Source of the DNA: Vibrio pomeroyi
GTDB lineage: Bacteria > Pseudomonadota > Gammaproteobacteria > Enterobacterales > Vibrionaceae
NCBI RefSeq assembly: GCF_024347595.1
Contig: NZ_AP025507.1
Location: forward strand, 992,001 to 1,056,000
Length of the DNA stretch: 64,000 nucleotides
Direction: 5' to 3'
Part shown: positions 24,298-33,449 of the stretch, one piece after another
Layout of the letters: each line of letters begins with the position of its first letter
Numbering within the stretch: position 1 is the first letter of the stretch
The notes under the pieces: model-generated
The model's input: the letters and a program-made list of their open reading frames with translations, nothing else
What the model was told of the DNA's origin: nothing
Database searches by the model: none
Translations under genes and position numbers: made by a program

Positions 24298-26291
24298 TGA
24301 AATCCAGTGGTTTGATGATGGGGGCGGTACTATTTTTCGCCGCCCTTATTCATTTATGGTTAGGCCAGTCTGAATTTGGCCCTATCGGTGAGTTGTTTCA
24401 GCAGGTCTCACAGATCAGTGACATCGTTACATTCAATAAAATGGTCGATGATTCATTCGAGTTGATGGCATTAATCTATGTCAACTTACCTCGTTTAGTG
24501 ATGGCGATTCTGGTTGGCGGAACACTCGGCACTATCGGTAGTTTGTTTCAACAGTTAACGCAAAACCGCATGATGTCTCCACTTACACTCGGTACATCAT
24601 CAGGGGCTTGGCTTGGTCTGGTCATTCTGAATGTGGTCGCACCGATGTTGGTGGCTCAATATTCCGTTTGGTTCGCGCTAATTGGGGCGTTGCTTGCAAT
24701 GGGGCTGATTGTCTCCATTGTTGGTATCAAAAACATGAGCGGCTTACCGATTGTTTTGGCAGGTATGGCGGTTAACTTACTTTTAGGCGCATTCGCAACT
24801 GCGATTATTTTGCTTAACGATCAATATGCACAAAACCTGTTTGTGTGGGGAGCGGGTGATCTTGGGCAGAATGGTTGGGAACAAGTGCTTTGGCTGATGC
24901 CTAAGTTACTGCCAATCTTTGCTATTTTCCTGTTGGCTCCAAGAGTTTTGACTCTGCTTTCGATTGGTACAGAAGGGGCTGCGGCGCGTGGTCTTAACAT
25001 CGGTACGACCTTCTTTGTACTCATGGCGATTGGCGTTTGGCTGGTTTCCGTGTCGATTACTTCGGTGGGTGTGATCAGCTTTATTGGTTTGATTGCACCA
25101 AACATCGCGAGACATTTGGGCTTTTTAAGGGCGAAATCTGAACTCATCGCAAGCTGCGTGTTAGGTGCACTGTTGCTTTGTGTGACAGACAGCTTGGCGA
25201 TTTTCTTGGCGCAATGGTCTTTGGATATGATTCCAACAGGAACGGCAACCGCGGTGATTGGTGCTCCAGCTTTGATCATTATTGCGCGCAAGCAGATGTC
25301 AGCCCAAGATCAGCTCTTCTTCTCGATGCCTAAAGGGCCAAAGTTCATTTCACCTTTGGCTTATTTCTTGTTGGGCGCGATGATCTTCGGTTTACTGGCG
25401 TTAAGCACATTGTCACAGCCTTCTTCAGACATGGGTTACTTCATTATCCCAGATGCGTTTGAGTGGTCTATTCGCTGGCCTAGAATGTTAACTGCAATAT
25501 TCGCTGGTAGCGGTTTGGCTGTGGCGGGTGTGATTTTACAAAGGCTAGTTTACAACCCACTTGCGAGCCCAGACATTCTTGGTGTGTCGGCGGGTGCGGT
25601 GCTAGCCTTGATTTTCAGTAGCCTGTTTATGGGATACTCGATTCACTCACTAAGCCCGTGGGTAGCGTTTTTGGGCAGTGCGATTGCACTCTGTTTGTTG
25701 CTGTTCCTTGGTAAGAAGCACCAGTTTGCTCCGTCTATCCTAATTCTCACAGGTATTTCGTTGACCGCAGTGTTAGAGGCCTTAGTGCAGTTTTCCTTAA
25801 CACGAGTTGGTGAGGGGAAATATACGTTATTGGCTTGGTTGGCAGGCTCTACATATCGTGTTGAACCTGATGCGGCAACGATCATGGCTATCGTGATCAC
25901 TGTTTGTATTGGGTTAGCTTTACTGTTGAGTCGTTGGGTGACGTTAATTGCGACTGGCCGTCAGTTCGCAAGTGCAAGAGGGCTGAACATCAACATCGCC
26001 TATGTGGCTCTGCTGTGTATTGTTGCGGTGTTATGTTCGATGGTGACAACCACCATGGGACCGGTCGCCTTTGTTGGTCTATTGGCTCCACATATTGCGG
26101 CCATGGTTGGTGCTCGTTTGGTTCGTGAGCAGATCATCTTATCGTTTTTGATTGGTGCAGCACTGATGTTATTTGCCGACTGGCTAGGGCAAGTGGTGGT
26201 GTTCCCTGCACAGCTTGCGGCAGGAACACTAGTTTCTATTATTGGTGGTAGTTACTTCATCTTCTTGTTATTGAAATCTCGAAGAGCGTGA
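24297..26291 (+). CDS. fhuB: Fused Fe3+-hydroxamate ABC permease FhuB
   Basis: The 664-residue protein holds two tandem FecCD-type permease halves of about 330 residues each, as only FhuB-type permeases do (E. coli FhuB has 660). Each half has the expected ten helices, with the ATPase contact segment GTEGAAARGLNI in the first half and ATGRQFASARGLNI in the second. Segments GVISFIGLIAPNIARHLG and GPVAFVGLLAPHIAAMVG repeat between halves. It forms the inner-membrane channel for ferric siderophores. The ATG overlaps the stop of the binding protein gene. The partner ATPase is encoded separately on the opposite strand at 18177-18962. Confidence 0.94.
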   Translation: MKSSGLMMGAVLFFAALIHLWLGQSEFGPIGELFQQVSQISDIVTFNKMVDDSFELMALIYVNLPRLVMAILVGGTLGTIGSLFQQLTQNRMMSPLTLGTSSGAWLGLVILNVVAPMLVAQYSVWFALIGALLAMGLIVSIVGIKNMSGLPIVLAGMAVNLLLGAFATAIILLNDQYAQNLFVWGAGDLGQNGWEQVLWLMPKLLPIFAIFLLAPRVLTLLSIGTEGAAARGLNIGTTFFVLMAIGVWLVSVSITSVGVISFIGLIAPNIARHLGFLRAKSELIASCVLGALLLCVTDSLAIFLAQWSLDMIPTGTATAVIGAPALIIIARKQMSAQDQLFFSMPKGPKFISPLAYFLLGAMIFGLLALSTLSQPSSDMGYFIIPDAFEWSIRWPRMLTAIFAGSGLAVAGVILQRLVYNPLASPDILGVSAGAVLALIFSSLFMGYSIHSLSPWVAFLGSAIALCLLLFLGKKHQFAPSILILTGISLTAVLEALVQFSLTRVGEGKYTLLAWLAGSTYRVEPDAATIMAIVITVCIGLALLLSRWVTLIATGRQFASARGLNINIAYVALLCIVAVLCSMVTTTMGPVAFVGLLAPHIAAMVGARLVREQIILSFLIGAALMLFADWLGQVVVFPAQLAAGTLVSIIGGSYFIFLLLKSRRA

Positions 26292-26346
26292 GTTAACGGC
26301 TAGCAAGTTAAGCGCTAAGTTTTTTGCTCACCGAAACAGTATGAAG

Positions 26347-26381
26347 GGCAGTGATTGGAATTATTCATCACTGCCTTTTTT
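26347..26381 (+). terminator. Terminator of the receptor-permease unit
   Basis: GGCAGTGAT (26347-26355) pairs with ATCACTGCC (26367-26375), followed by six T. Confidence 0.9.
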
Positions 26382-26504
26382 CTTGGGCTTTGTGTTTTCG
26401 AGACCAAGTGTTAGCCAACACAGATCTCGCTTCTAAAGCGTCAATTTTGCATATGTGACTAAGATGGCTACGCTAAAGGTCAGACCACTTAATTGGATAG
26501 CCAA

Positions 26505-27317
26505 ATGCCTGAACTTGAACGCCTAACATGCTCTATTGATGAAAACCAGATCGCAACGGTTGTACTGAATCGCCCTGACAAGCTGAATGCCATTGATATG
26601 GCGATGTTTCAAGGGGTGAACAACATGGTCAGTCAGTTGAAAAACAACACTGAGATTCGTGCGGTGATCGTAAAAGGCAGTGGGACAGACTTTTGTTCGG
26701 GGCTTGATGTGAAGTCCTTGCTTACCAGTAAATCTGGTGCAATGAAGTTGTTGTTCAAATGGCTACCGACATTACCAAACGCTGCCCAACGCTTTTCTTT
26801 AGGGTGGCGAGATATCCCATGCCCCGTGATTTTTGCGATTCACGGACGTTGCTGGGGAGGTGGTCTTCAACTCGTCAGTGGTGGTGACTTTAGAATCGCC
26901 AGTCCAGACGCCAACTTTTCTATCTTAGAAGCTAAGTGGGGGCTAATTCCTGACATGGGCGGCGCGATTGCCTTCAGAGAGTTGATGCGAAAAGATCACA
27001 CCCTAGAAATGGCGATGACCGCCAAGGTGATAGACAGTGAAACCGCAAAGGAATATGGGCTCGTCACAAAAATAGCCGAAGAGCCGTACGCGGAAGCTTA
27101 TGCTTTGGCACTGGAGTGTGCGAATCGATCGCCAGATGTGGTCGCTGCCAATAAGAAACTCTATAACAAAACTTGGTGGTCTAGCCCCGGTATCGCCTTG
27201 TTTTACGAGACTTGGTATCAGATTAAAGTTGCCTTAGGCAAGAACCGAGCGATTGCCGCTCAGCGTGAAATTCATAGCGACAAACCACGCGCTTATGTGG
27301 CTAGGAAGTTTAAATAG
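26505..27317 (+). CDS. Crotonase/enoyl-CoA hydratase family enzyme
   Basis: From ATG 26505 the protein has 270 residues. The two oxyanion-hole segments are present: DFCSGLDVKSL (about 64-74) and HGRCWGGGLQLVSGGDFRIA (about 110-129). The segment EAKWGLIPDMGG carries an acidic residue typical of isomerase-like members. Crotonases act on acyl-CoA thioesters, as hydratases, isomerases or hydrolases; this one cannot be narrowed further. A TTG four codons earlier also fits, but ATG is preferred. A FadL-like fatty acid porin follows on the same strand, so a role in lipid breakdown is likely. A terminator lies upstream, so it starts a new unit. Confidence 0.88.
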   Translation: MPELERLTCSIDENQIATVVLNRPDKLNAIDMAMFQGVNNMVSQLKNNTEIRAVIVKGSGTDFCSGLDVKSLLTSKSGAMKLLFKWLPTLPNAAQRFSLGWRDIPCPVIFAIHGRCWGGGLQLVSGGDFRIASPDANFSILEAKWGLIPDMGGAIAFRELMRKDHTLEMAMTAKVIDSETAKEYGLVTKIAEEPYAEAYALALECANRSPDVVAANKKLYNKTWWSSPGIALFYETWYQIKVALGKNRAIAAQREIHSDKPRAYVARKFK

Positions 27318-27398
27318 TGTTTGTACAGGAATAATCGATATTCCCTTTGTTTATCGGGCTTTGCGGTAACCTTAGCGCAATTTAATGTCTAAGGCTGA

Positions 27399-28586
27399 AT
27401 GAGCACTCTGATGAACAAAACTTTTACCTACTCTCTAGCTGCCACCGCAATATTTACAAGTTTGAACGCTTTCGCAAGTGGTCTGTTTTTACAAGAGGCC
27501 GTTGTTGCCAACGCGGGTACTACTGGCGCTGGTGACGGTGTTTACACCCGATCTGCTGCGGCGATGTGGACGAACCCTGCCACCATGTCTCACATGGGCG
27601 AAAGCAAAACCACCATCAATACCATGGCGTTTGATCTTGAGATGAAATATCAAGACAACCTAGATTCAAGTGATAACGGCAAAGCTCATTCTGTAATGCC
27701 GTCATTTGGTGTCTTTCACGCTCACCAAGTGACTGACAAATTACACCTTGGTATTGCGCTGGGTGCAGTGGGTGGTTCTAGCCTTGATTACGGTAGTGAG
27801 TGGGCGGGAGCTGGACTTCTAGAAGATATCACCCTCACTGCGATGCAAGTGAACCCATCACTGAGCTACAAACTGAACGACCGATGGTCTGTCGGTGCAG
27901 GTGTTCAATTTAGCTGGGGTGCTTTCCAACAGACAACATCTGGATTTACAGCAAAACAAGACACTGATTGGGCTTATGGCTATAACCTTGGTGTTATGTA
28001 CACTCCGACAGAAAAACTCAAGTTGGGTGCGAGTTATCGTTCTAAATTGGAGCACGAGTTTAATAACGACGTTAAGGGCTTGGGGAGTGTTAACTCACTG
28101 TCGACAGATCTCGCACTGCCTGAGATCGTTGATTTAAGCGCAAGTTATGCATTGAACTCTCAACTTGATCTCTTGGCTAGCATTCAATTCCACCGCTGGA
28201 GCGAATGGGATGAGACAGTATTAGATTTTGGAGTGACAGATAGAGACGGGATCCCAATTAAACGTGATTGGGACGATGTGTGGAAGTTCGCGATAGGTGC
28301 AGACTACCAATTGAACTCTGACTGGCGTTTAAAGGCAGGCTTCTCTTACGAAACTTCGCCACAAGACGATCCGTCAATGCAATGGGTTGACCTTCCAGTA
28401 GGCGAGCAATACCGCTACTCTGTAGGTGCATCTACCTACTGGGATGACATCTTAATTGACGTTTTCTATGAATATGCAGATCTAGGCTCAGTTGATATGA
28501 ACCGTGATGGACCAGTTGGACGCAATCTCCTTAATGGTTCGTTCGACGGTCGAATCCACTTTATTGGTGTTAGCGCGACCTTCTAA
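27399..28586 (+). CDS. FadL-like outer-membrane fatty acid/hydrocarbon transport protein
   Basis: The 395-residue protein has a signal peptide (cleavage after AFA-S, about residue 27). The FadL/OmpP1 N-terminal hatch follows (SGLFLQEAVVANAGTTGAGDG, then SAAAMWTNPATMS), then barrel strands ending in a terminal aromatic (VSATF). FadL proteins pass long-chain fatty acids or other hydrophobic compounds across the outer membrane. It is shorter than E. coli FadL (446) but typical for vibrio paralogues. The next gene starts on its stop codon (TAATG), so both are made together. A second ATG four codons in is possible. Confidence 0.9.
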   Translation: MSTLMNKTFTYSLAATAIFTSLNAFASGLFLQEAVVANAGTTGAGDGVYTRSAAAMWTNPATMSHMGESKTTINTMAFDLEMKYQDNLDSSDNGKAHSVMPSFGVFHAHQVTDKLHLGIALGAVGGSSLDYGSEWAGAGLLEDITLTAMQVNPSLSYKLNDRWSVGAGVQFSWGAFQQTTSGFTAKQDTDWAYGYNLGVMYTPTEKLKLGASYRSKLEHEFNNDVKGLGSVNSLSTDLALPEIVDLSASYALNSQLDLLASIQFHRWSEWDETVLDFGVTDRDGIPIKRDWDDVWKFAIGADYQLNSDWRLKAGFSYETSPQDDPSMQWVDLPVGEQYRYSVGASTYWDDILIDVFYEYADLGSVDMNRDGPVGRNLLNGSFDGRIHFIGVSATF

Positions 28587-29275
28587 TGACATTACGCAAT
28601 CTATTAATTGTTACTTCGGTAATCCTAGGCTCAACGGGTGTTTTGGCTGAAGAGAAGCACCCAGATGACCCGACTAAGATCGTAACCAAAGCGGGCGTTG
28701 CTTATAACGAAGAGCTAAAGTTCTCGGGCTCTATCGGGCTTGATGAAGCACGAATGATCAACGCTCGTGTCAATGCTGATGGTGAAGAGTGGCGAGTGGG
28801 TGGTTCATGGCTATTGCCTTTGGGCATCGTCAACTTCAACTTTAGTCGCTCTGAATACGACAACGATGCTTATAAGAATAACTACAGTATCGGAACATTT
28901 GTTCCGTTGAGTTATTTTGATATTGAGCCGTTCGGATGGCAAATCTTCCCGCTGGCTGGGTACAGCTATAACGATGGTGAAGTGGCGGTGTTTGACGATC
29001 AGAATGTAGGCTCTGATTATGTGTTGATGCCAAGTTCAACGCATGGCGGTTACATTGGTGCGTTTGGCCTAAAAACGATTACCGATGAGTGGTCAATCAT
29101 GGGCTTTGGTGGCGGTTCCATGGGCTCTGATGATTATTCAGGCTATTGGACGGGTGTCGGCGCGAGCTACAAATTAAGCGACGCCCAGTCGTTCAATTTC
29201 TTCACTATTTTTGCTGAGGATGACTTTGGTGAGAACAACAGTGTTGGTGCTTCTTATACCTACGAGTTCAACTAA
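28586..29275 (+). CDS. Outer-membrane beta-barrel protein, partner of FadL-like porin
   Basis: The 229-residue protein has a signal peptide (cleavage near VLA-E, about residue 21). Alternating aromatic strands follow (WRVGGSWLLPLGIVNFNFSRSEYDN, then GYWTGVGASYKL) up to a final YTYEFN, the pattern of a small outer-membrane barrel. I do not recognise a named family. Its start overlaps the stop of the FadL-like gene by one base, which argues for a linked role in handling lipid or hydrophobic compounds. A long hairpin follows. Confidence 0.75.
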   Translation: MTLRNLLIVTSVILGSTGVLAEEKHPDDPTKIVTKAGVAYNEELKFSGSIGLDEARMINARVNADGEEWRVGGSWLLPLGIVNFNFSRSEYDNDAYKNNYSIGTFVPLSYFDIEPFGWQIFPLAGYSYNDGEVAVFDDQNVGSDYVLMPSSTHGGYIGAFGLKTITDEWSIMGFGGGSMGSDDYSGYWTGVGASYKLSDAQSFNFFTIFAEDDFGENNSVGASYTYEFN

Positions 29276-29306
29276 GCATCAATCTCCGTTCCCCATAAAT
29301 AAAAAA

Positions 29307-29357
29307 CTGAGTGTAGGCCAACCTAAGTAGGTGAACTTACACTCAGCATTTATTTTT
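29307..29357. terminator. Hairpin between convergent genes
   Basis: CTGAGTGTA (29307-29315) pairs with TACACTCAG (29338-29346). A rich stretches precede it and a broken T run (CATTTATTTTTCT) follows, so it may act in both directions between the barrel gene and aspD. Confidence 0.75.
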
Positions 29358-29387
29358 CTCTATGAGATTTTCAGCTGTTGTCCGATG

Positions 29388-30986
29388 TTAGCAAGTCGCT
29401 TGGTAGCGCTCTACGTAGCTTTGCATCACCGCATTCATCGCTTGAGTGATGTTGGCGTATTGTTCTTCTTCTAAGTTCGCAAGTGACACACGTAGCGACC
29501 ATGTTGGAGCATCAAACCCAGCGCCTGGCATCACAATCACTCCGTGTTCTTCAGCAAGACGAACCAAGAAATCCAAAGGCTCATACGTTTCTTCTAACCA
29601 AGAGAAGAAACCCTCGCTATGAATCGTTTGAGCAATTTCTTTCAGATCAATCTCTACATAGTAAAACGCGCCGGTTTGGTCGCCCTCGGCAATGATTGGA
29701 GCTGCCAAGTTTTTCTGCATCAATGTATGGTAACGGCGACGCACAATCTGTTTAGCTAAGCGCTTATACTCTTCACCACCTTGCATCAAAGATAACAACG
29801 AGAACATCGTCATCTGGATTTGTTGCGGAGTAGAAAGACCAGCAGTGTGGTTCAGTGCTACAGCACGGCTGTCTGCGACCAAGCGATCAATGAATTTAAT
29901 CTTACTTGGCTCTAGGGCAATGCCTTGGTATCGAGTCGACAACGTGGTTCTGGTTTCCTCTGGTAGATCGCCGATCATGCGGTCGAAGTTGTTGTCTTCA
30001 TGTACTCCGATGACCCCTAGACGCCAGCCAGTCGCACCGAAGTACTTAGAGTACGAATACACCAGAATCGTATTCTTCGGAGCAAGCATCGCTAACGAAG
30101 TGAAGTTATCCGCAAAGGTGCCGTAGACGTCATCAGTCAGCAGAATTAACTCAGGGCGACGGTTGGCGATCTCCGCAATCGTGTACAGTGTTTCATCACT
30201 CAGTCTTACCGATGCTGGGTTACTTGGGTTCACTAAGAAGAAGGCTTTCACGCTTGGATCGTTTAACTTCTCTAATTCAGAATCAGGGATCTGCCACGCT
30301 GATTCTTCTGTTGCCATGATTTCTACTTTGTTGAGCGAATAATCTTCAAGCTCTGGCATCTCGATATAAGGCGTGAAAATCGGTGCGCCAATCGCAATCG
30401 TATCGCCTTTGTTTAACAGACGGTTACTCTTCAAGGTATTGAAGATATACACCATGGCTGCGGTGCCACCTTCAACGGCAAACAAGTCAAATTTTCCAGC
30501 AGGAACGGGTTGAGAGCCCGCCATTTCTTGCTCAATGTATTTGCGAGCAATGAGCTCTGAATACTTCAGCATGCGGTCGGGAACAGGGTAGTTATTACCT
30601 AGAATGCCGCCAACCCACTCATAAATCAGCTCATCGCTGTCTACCTGATATTGATCGGTAATGAACTGGAAGGCTTCGATAAGAAATTGAACGCCTTCTT
30701 GCTCTTCGTGTTTCTCACAGAATTGGAGGAAACGTAGGCTAATGTTTTCCTTTTCGCCCATGCCGCCAAAGCCTTGGTAGCCAGAGAAGGTTGCTTTTGA
30801 CTCTTCCAGTGCAAACATACCGAGTTGGAAGAAGGCTTCACGTGGCGCTGTTGCTACCCAGTTTGGATTGCCGCGGCCCGCGTTGATCATCGTTTTTTCA
30901 TGTGAATGTTGAGCTAGGTCGATCAGTGTATTTTTTACTTCAAATGGGCTCAGTGTTTCTAGGCGTTGTTCATCAGTGCGTTTCAT
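29388..30986 (-). CDS. aspD: Aspartate 4-decarboxylase (bifunctional with aspartate aminotransferase)
   Basis: The 532-residue protein is a large fold-type I PLP enzyme, and its length and N-terminal segment (TLIDLAQ, NAGRGNPNW) match aspartate 4-decarboxylases. The PLP lysine lies at residue 314 in YSYSKYFGATGWRLG. The cofactor-binding stretch FFLVNPSNPAS and LLTDDVYG are also seen. It removes the beta-carboxyl of L-aspartate to give L-alanine and CO2 in the cytoplasm. The antiporter AspT is encoded just upstream on the same strand, so aspartate uptake, proton-consuming decarboxylation and alanine export form one cycle that builds proton motive force. A very strong hairpin lies in the gap between the two genes. 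Confidence 0.94.
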   Translation of the reverse strand: MKRTDEQRLETLSPFEVKNTLIDLAQHSHEKTMINAGRGNPNWVATAPREAFFQLGMFALEESKATFSGYQGFGGMGEKENISLRFLQFCEKHEEQEGVQFLIEAFQFITDQYQVDSDELIYEWVGGILGNNYPVPDRMLKYSELIARKYIEQEMAGSQPVPAGKFDLFAVEGGTAAMVYIFNTLKSNRLLNKGDTIAIGAPIFTPYIEMPELEDYSLNKVEIMATEESAWQIPDSELEKLNDPSVKAFFLVNPSNPASVRLSDETLYTIAEIANRRPELILLTDDVYGTFADNFTSLAMLAPKNTILVYSYSKYFGATGWRLGVIGVHEDNNFDRMIGDLPEETRTTLSTRYQGIALEPSKIKFIDRLVADSRAVALNHTAGLSTPQQIQMTMFSLLSLMQGGEEYKRLAKQIVRRRYHTLMQKNLAAPIIAEGDQTGAFYYVEIDLKEIAQTIHSEGFFSWLEETYEPLDFLVRLAEEHGVIVMPGAGFDAPTWSLRVSLANLEEEQYANITQAMNAVMQSYVERYQATC

Positions 30987-31039
30987 GGTCTTTTCTCTTT
31001 AAATTTTTGATTCGTAAATGCGTTAATTAGGTGTTGGGT

Positions 31040-31070
31040 GCTTGTTCAAGAGGGGGGCTCTTGAACAAGC
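31040..31070 (-). repeat. 13-bp perfect hairpin between aspT and aspD
   Basis: GCTTGTTCAAGAG (31040-31052) pairs perfectly with CTCTTGAACAAGC (31058-31070) over a five-base loop (GGGGG on plus, CCCCC on minus). No T run follows on the minus strand. A second hairpin at 31081-31108 (TTCG, GAGCA / TGCTC, CGAA) lies nearer aspT. These could set the aspT:aspD ratio by protecting one side of a cut mRNA or by pausing. Confidence 0.7.
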
Positions 31071-31117
31071 GGGAGTTCTCTTCGAGGAGCAGTTGTGCTC
31101 TTCAACGAACGGTTGTT

Positions 31118-32836
31118 CTAGGAAATCTTGGTAATCAGGTTGATGATGATTGGCCCCCACAAGGTGAGGAAGATATTGGCCACTGCGTAAGTCATTGTGA
31201 AACTTGGTACGGGTGTGCTGTTCTGAGTTTTTTCTAGTAGCGATGCGAAGGCTGGGTTAGCACTACGGCTACCTGCGACAACGGCTAGGGCTTCTACCGG
31301 GTTCTTGATTTTCAACACGTAGTAGTTGAATAGGAACGTCAGTATTTGCGGAATCATGGTCACTAGCACGCCAAGCAGTAATAGTGTCACGCCGTTTTGT
31401 TTGATTGCCGTAAGGGCAGGAGCGCCTGCATTGATACCAACCACTGCAACAAACACAGCAAGGCCAAACGTCTGCATAAAGTTGGCAGCGCCATGGTTAA
31501 TGCTTCCTAAGCGTGGAGTGCGCATTCTTAGGTAACCAACAAGCAAGCCAGACACCAAACAACCTAAGCCAGAGCCCAAGGCGATATGAGAACCGCCAAT
31601 CGAGAAGCCAATCTCACCGATCAGATAACCCAACACCATGCCAAATGACATCGTCACAAAGTCAGTCACACTTGGAAGTGGGCTGTTGTAGCCGATTTTC
31701 TTCTCGACTTTGGCGAGATCGTCTTTCTGGCCGACAAGCGTGATTTCGTCACCGAGGTGCAGTTCAGTCTCTGGTAATGTCGAAATGTCATGGCCCATGC
31801 GAGACAACTGAGTGATGTAAACACCACGACGAATACGTGCGTTGGTTTCGTCGTGAAGCTTGTGTAGAGTCACGCCCGCCAGCTTTTTGTTGGTGAGTAC
31901 GATTTTTTTCTGCGTATGAATAACGTTGGTTTCGTCGCTAAACTCGCCAAGTTCGACACCGAGTGAAGTCACTTTCGGAAAGGCTTGCGTGAGGCCTGTC
32001 AGGTAGACTTTGTCATTCGCGGCTAGGATAGGGTTCTTTGCAATGTCTAACGTTGTGTCTGACTCTTCACCTGGACGATAAATAGCTTCTATTGTTAGGT
32101 CAGAATCGAATGCTTCTTCTAGCTCAGCGACACTTTTGCCTACAAACATAGAGTTGGCGGTGACTTGATAAGCGCGAGAAGATACTCGGTTTAATGCTGA
32201 GAACTCACCTTCATTAAGTTGCTTGTTGCCAGAGCCCATTTGTTCTGCGAGCTTTTTCGCTTCTTTGGTGATGTTCCAACCCATTACCATTGGGATTAGA
32301 GACATCATCAAGATAGGACCAAGAGAGCCGAAGATGTATGTGATCGAGTAACCCACCGCCACATTGGTTTTCAGTGTAGAGGTCACATCGGGTGCAAGGT
32401 TGAGCTGATCAATCGCGTTACCAGCCGTACCAATGATGGCTGATTGTGTTAAACCACCCGCCGCAAGACCTGCCGCTAAACCTTTATCGAGGCCAGCCCA
32501 TTTAGCGAGTACCACAACGGTAATCAGCCCAACGAACGTCATTACAAACGAGGCGAATAAACGCGTTAGTGATGAAAGGCGGAATGACGAGAAGAACTGC
32601 GGTCCGCCGTTGTAACCCACCATGAAAATAAATAAAGCAAAGAAGATGCTTTTCACTTCATTGGAAATTGCAATTCCGCCGATTTGGCCAAGCCCAACGG
32701 CAACCAAAAGTGAGCCTGCGATCCCGCCTAATTCAAACTTACCGATTTTAATTTTACCGATTAAGTAACCGAGTCCCAATGATAGGAATAGAGCTATAAA
32801 TGGATAGTCTCTTAATTGTTCAATAATAAATGACAT
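31118..32836 (-). CDS. aspT: Aspartate:alanine antiporter AspT
   Basis: The 572-residue inner-membrane protein has the AAEx layout. About five helices come first, then a cytoplasmic region of about 180 residues with two TrkA-C/RCK-type domains (near 205-375), then about five to six helices. The repeated membrane motifs GLAAGGLTQSAIIGTAGNAI and VVAGSRSANPAFASL are family signatures. It swaps external aspartate(-) for internal alanine, moving net negative charge inward. It pairs with AspD encoded directly downstream. A perfect 16-bp palindrome and an A/T-rich promoter region lie upstream, after the gene for a His-rich protein. Confidence 0.93.
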   Translation of the reverse strand: MSFIIEQLRDYPFIALFLSLGLGYLIGKIKIGKFELGGIAGSLLVAVGLGQIGGIAISNEVKSIFFALFIFMVGYNGGPQFFSSFRLSSLTRLFASFVMTFVGLITVVVLAKWAGLDKGLAAGLAAGGLTQSAIIGTAGNAIDQLNLAPDVTSTLKTNVAVGYSITYIFGSLGPILMMSLIPMVMGWNITKEAKKLAEQMGSGNKQLNEGEFSALNRVSSRAYQVTANSMFVGKSVAELEEAFDSDLTIEAIYRPGEESDTTLDIAKNPILAANDKVYLTGLTQAFPKVTSLGVELGEFSDETNVIHTQKKIVLTNKKLAGVTLHKLHDETNARIRRGVYITQLSRMGHDISTLPETELHLGDEITLVGQKDDLAKVEKKIGYNSPLPSVTDFVTMSFGMVLGYLIGEIGFSIGGSHIALGSGLGCLVSGLLVGYLRMRTPRLGSINHGAANFMQTFGLAVFVAVVGINAGAPALTAIKQNGVTLLLLGVLVTMIPQILTFLFNYYVLKIKNPVEALAVVAGSRSANPAFASLLEKTQNSTPVPSFTMTYAVANIFLTLWGPIIINLITKIS

Positions 32837-32896
32837 GATAAACCTTTAATGAAATACCTCTGATATTTCATAACTAATAATATATTGATGTTGAAT

Positions 32897-32912
32897 GACA
32901 GAATGTTCTGTC
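32897..32912. promoter_or_regulatory. Perfect 16-bp palindrome upstream of aspT, possible operator
   Basis: GACAGAATGTTCTGTC is its own reverse complement apart from the two central bases TG (7-bp arms, 2-bp gap). It lies about 60 bases before the aspT start, where an operator could sit. With only two loop bases it would not make a good RNA hairpin, so DNA binding by a dimer is more likely. The regulator is unknown. Confidence 0.5.
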
Positions 32913-32931
32913 TATCTGTGATTATGCGAAC

Positions 32932-33204
32932 TTAAGAATTACTTGTCTTATGGTGTAAGCGAGACGATTTTTTATGCGCATGAGTCTTGTCTTTATGATG
33001 CTTATTATGATGACCATCTGGGTGGTGATTCACTAAATGCTTATGGCCTTCAGGTTCACCACCATGTGGCTGACCAGAATGAGAGGGTTGATGCGCTCTA
33101 TATTCTAAATGGTCTTTATTGTGTTTATGTTCGACTTCCTCTCCATATACACGTTTCATTTTTTCTTTAATAGCAACTTTCGTATGGTGTGTTTGATTAG
33201 ACAT
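32932..33204 (-). CDS. Small histidine-rich protein, possible metal binder
   Basis: The predicted 90-residue product has 20 histidines, mostly in the last 55 residues (HLVNHHPDGHHNKHHKDK and RLHHKT). It also has many Lys and Gly and no signal peptide or helix. Such His-rich tails often bind nickel, zinc or copper, but I know no named family. The ribosome site is weak. The opposite strand also has an open frame of 75 codons, but its composition is less protein-like. It lies 95 bases upstream of aspT on the same strand, and might be co-transcribed or independent. Confidence 0.5.
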   Translation of the reverse strand: MSNQTHHTKVAIKEKMKRVYGEEVEHKHNKDHLEYRAHQPSHSGQPHGGEPEGHKHLVNHHPDGHHNKHHKDKTHAHKKSSRLHHKTSNS

Positions 33205-33449
33205 ATTAATCTCAGTTAGTTGTTTAAGGAACGATGAGAATTATATCTATCGGTGAAGGATATAAATCATGTTCAAATAAAATCGATATAAAGCCATTAA
33301 ATGATTTTTGCTTGATAAATTCTTATCAAGCTTCTGTATTTGCTAGTTTTATTTTTATTTTATATAGATTGGCTTCGATGTTATATCAGTTTGATTTATT
33401 GGTGTTCCCTATAGCTAGAATACCCGGACTTCAAAAACAAGGTGAACAC

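Noticed and set aside
24821..25291. Minus-strand frame of 156 codons inside fhuB
   Set aside because: It lies antisense to a strongly conserved permease half and its sequence is low-complexity shadow-like.
32943..33170. Plus-strand frame opposite the His-rich gene
   Set aside because: The minus-strand frame has a more plausible protein composition, although neither is certain.
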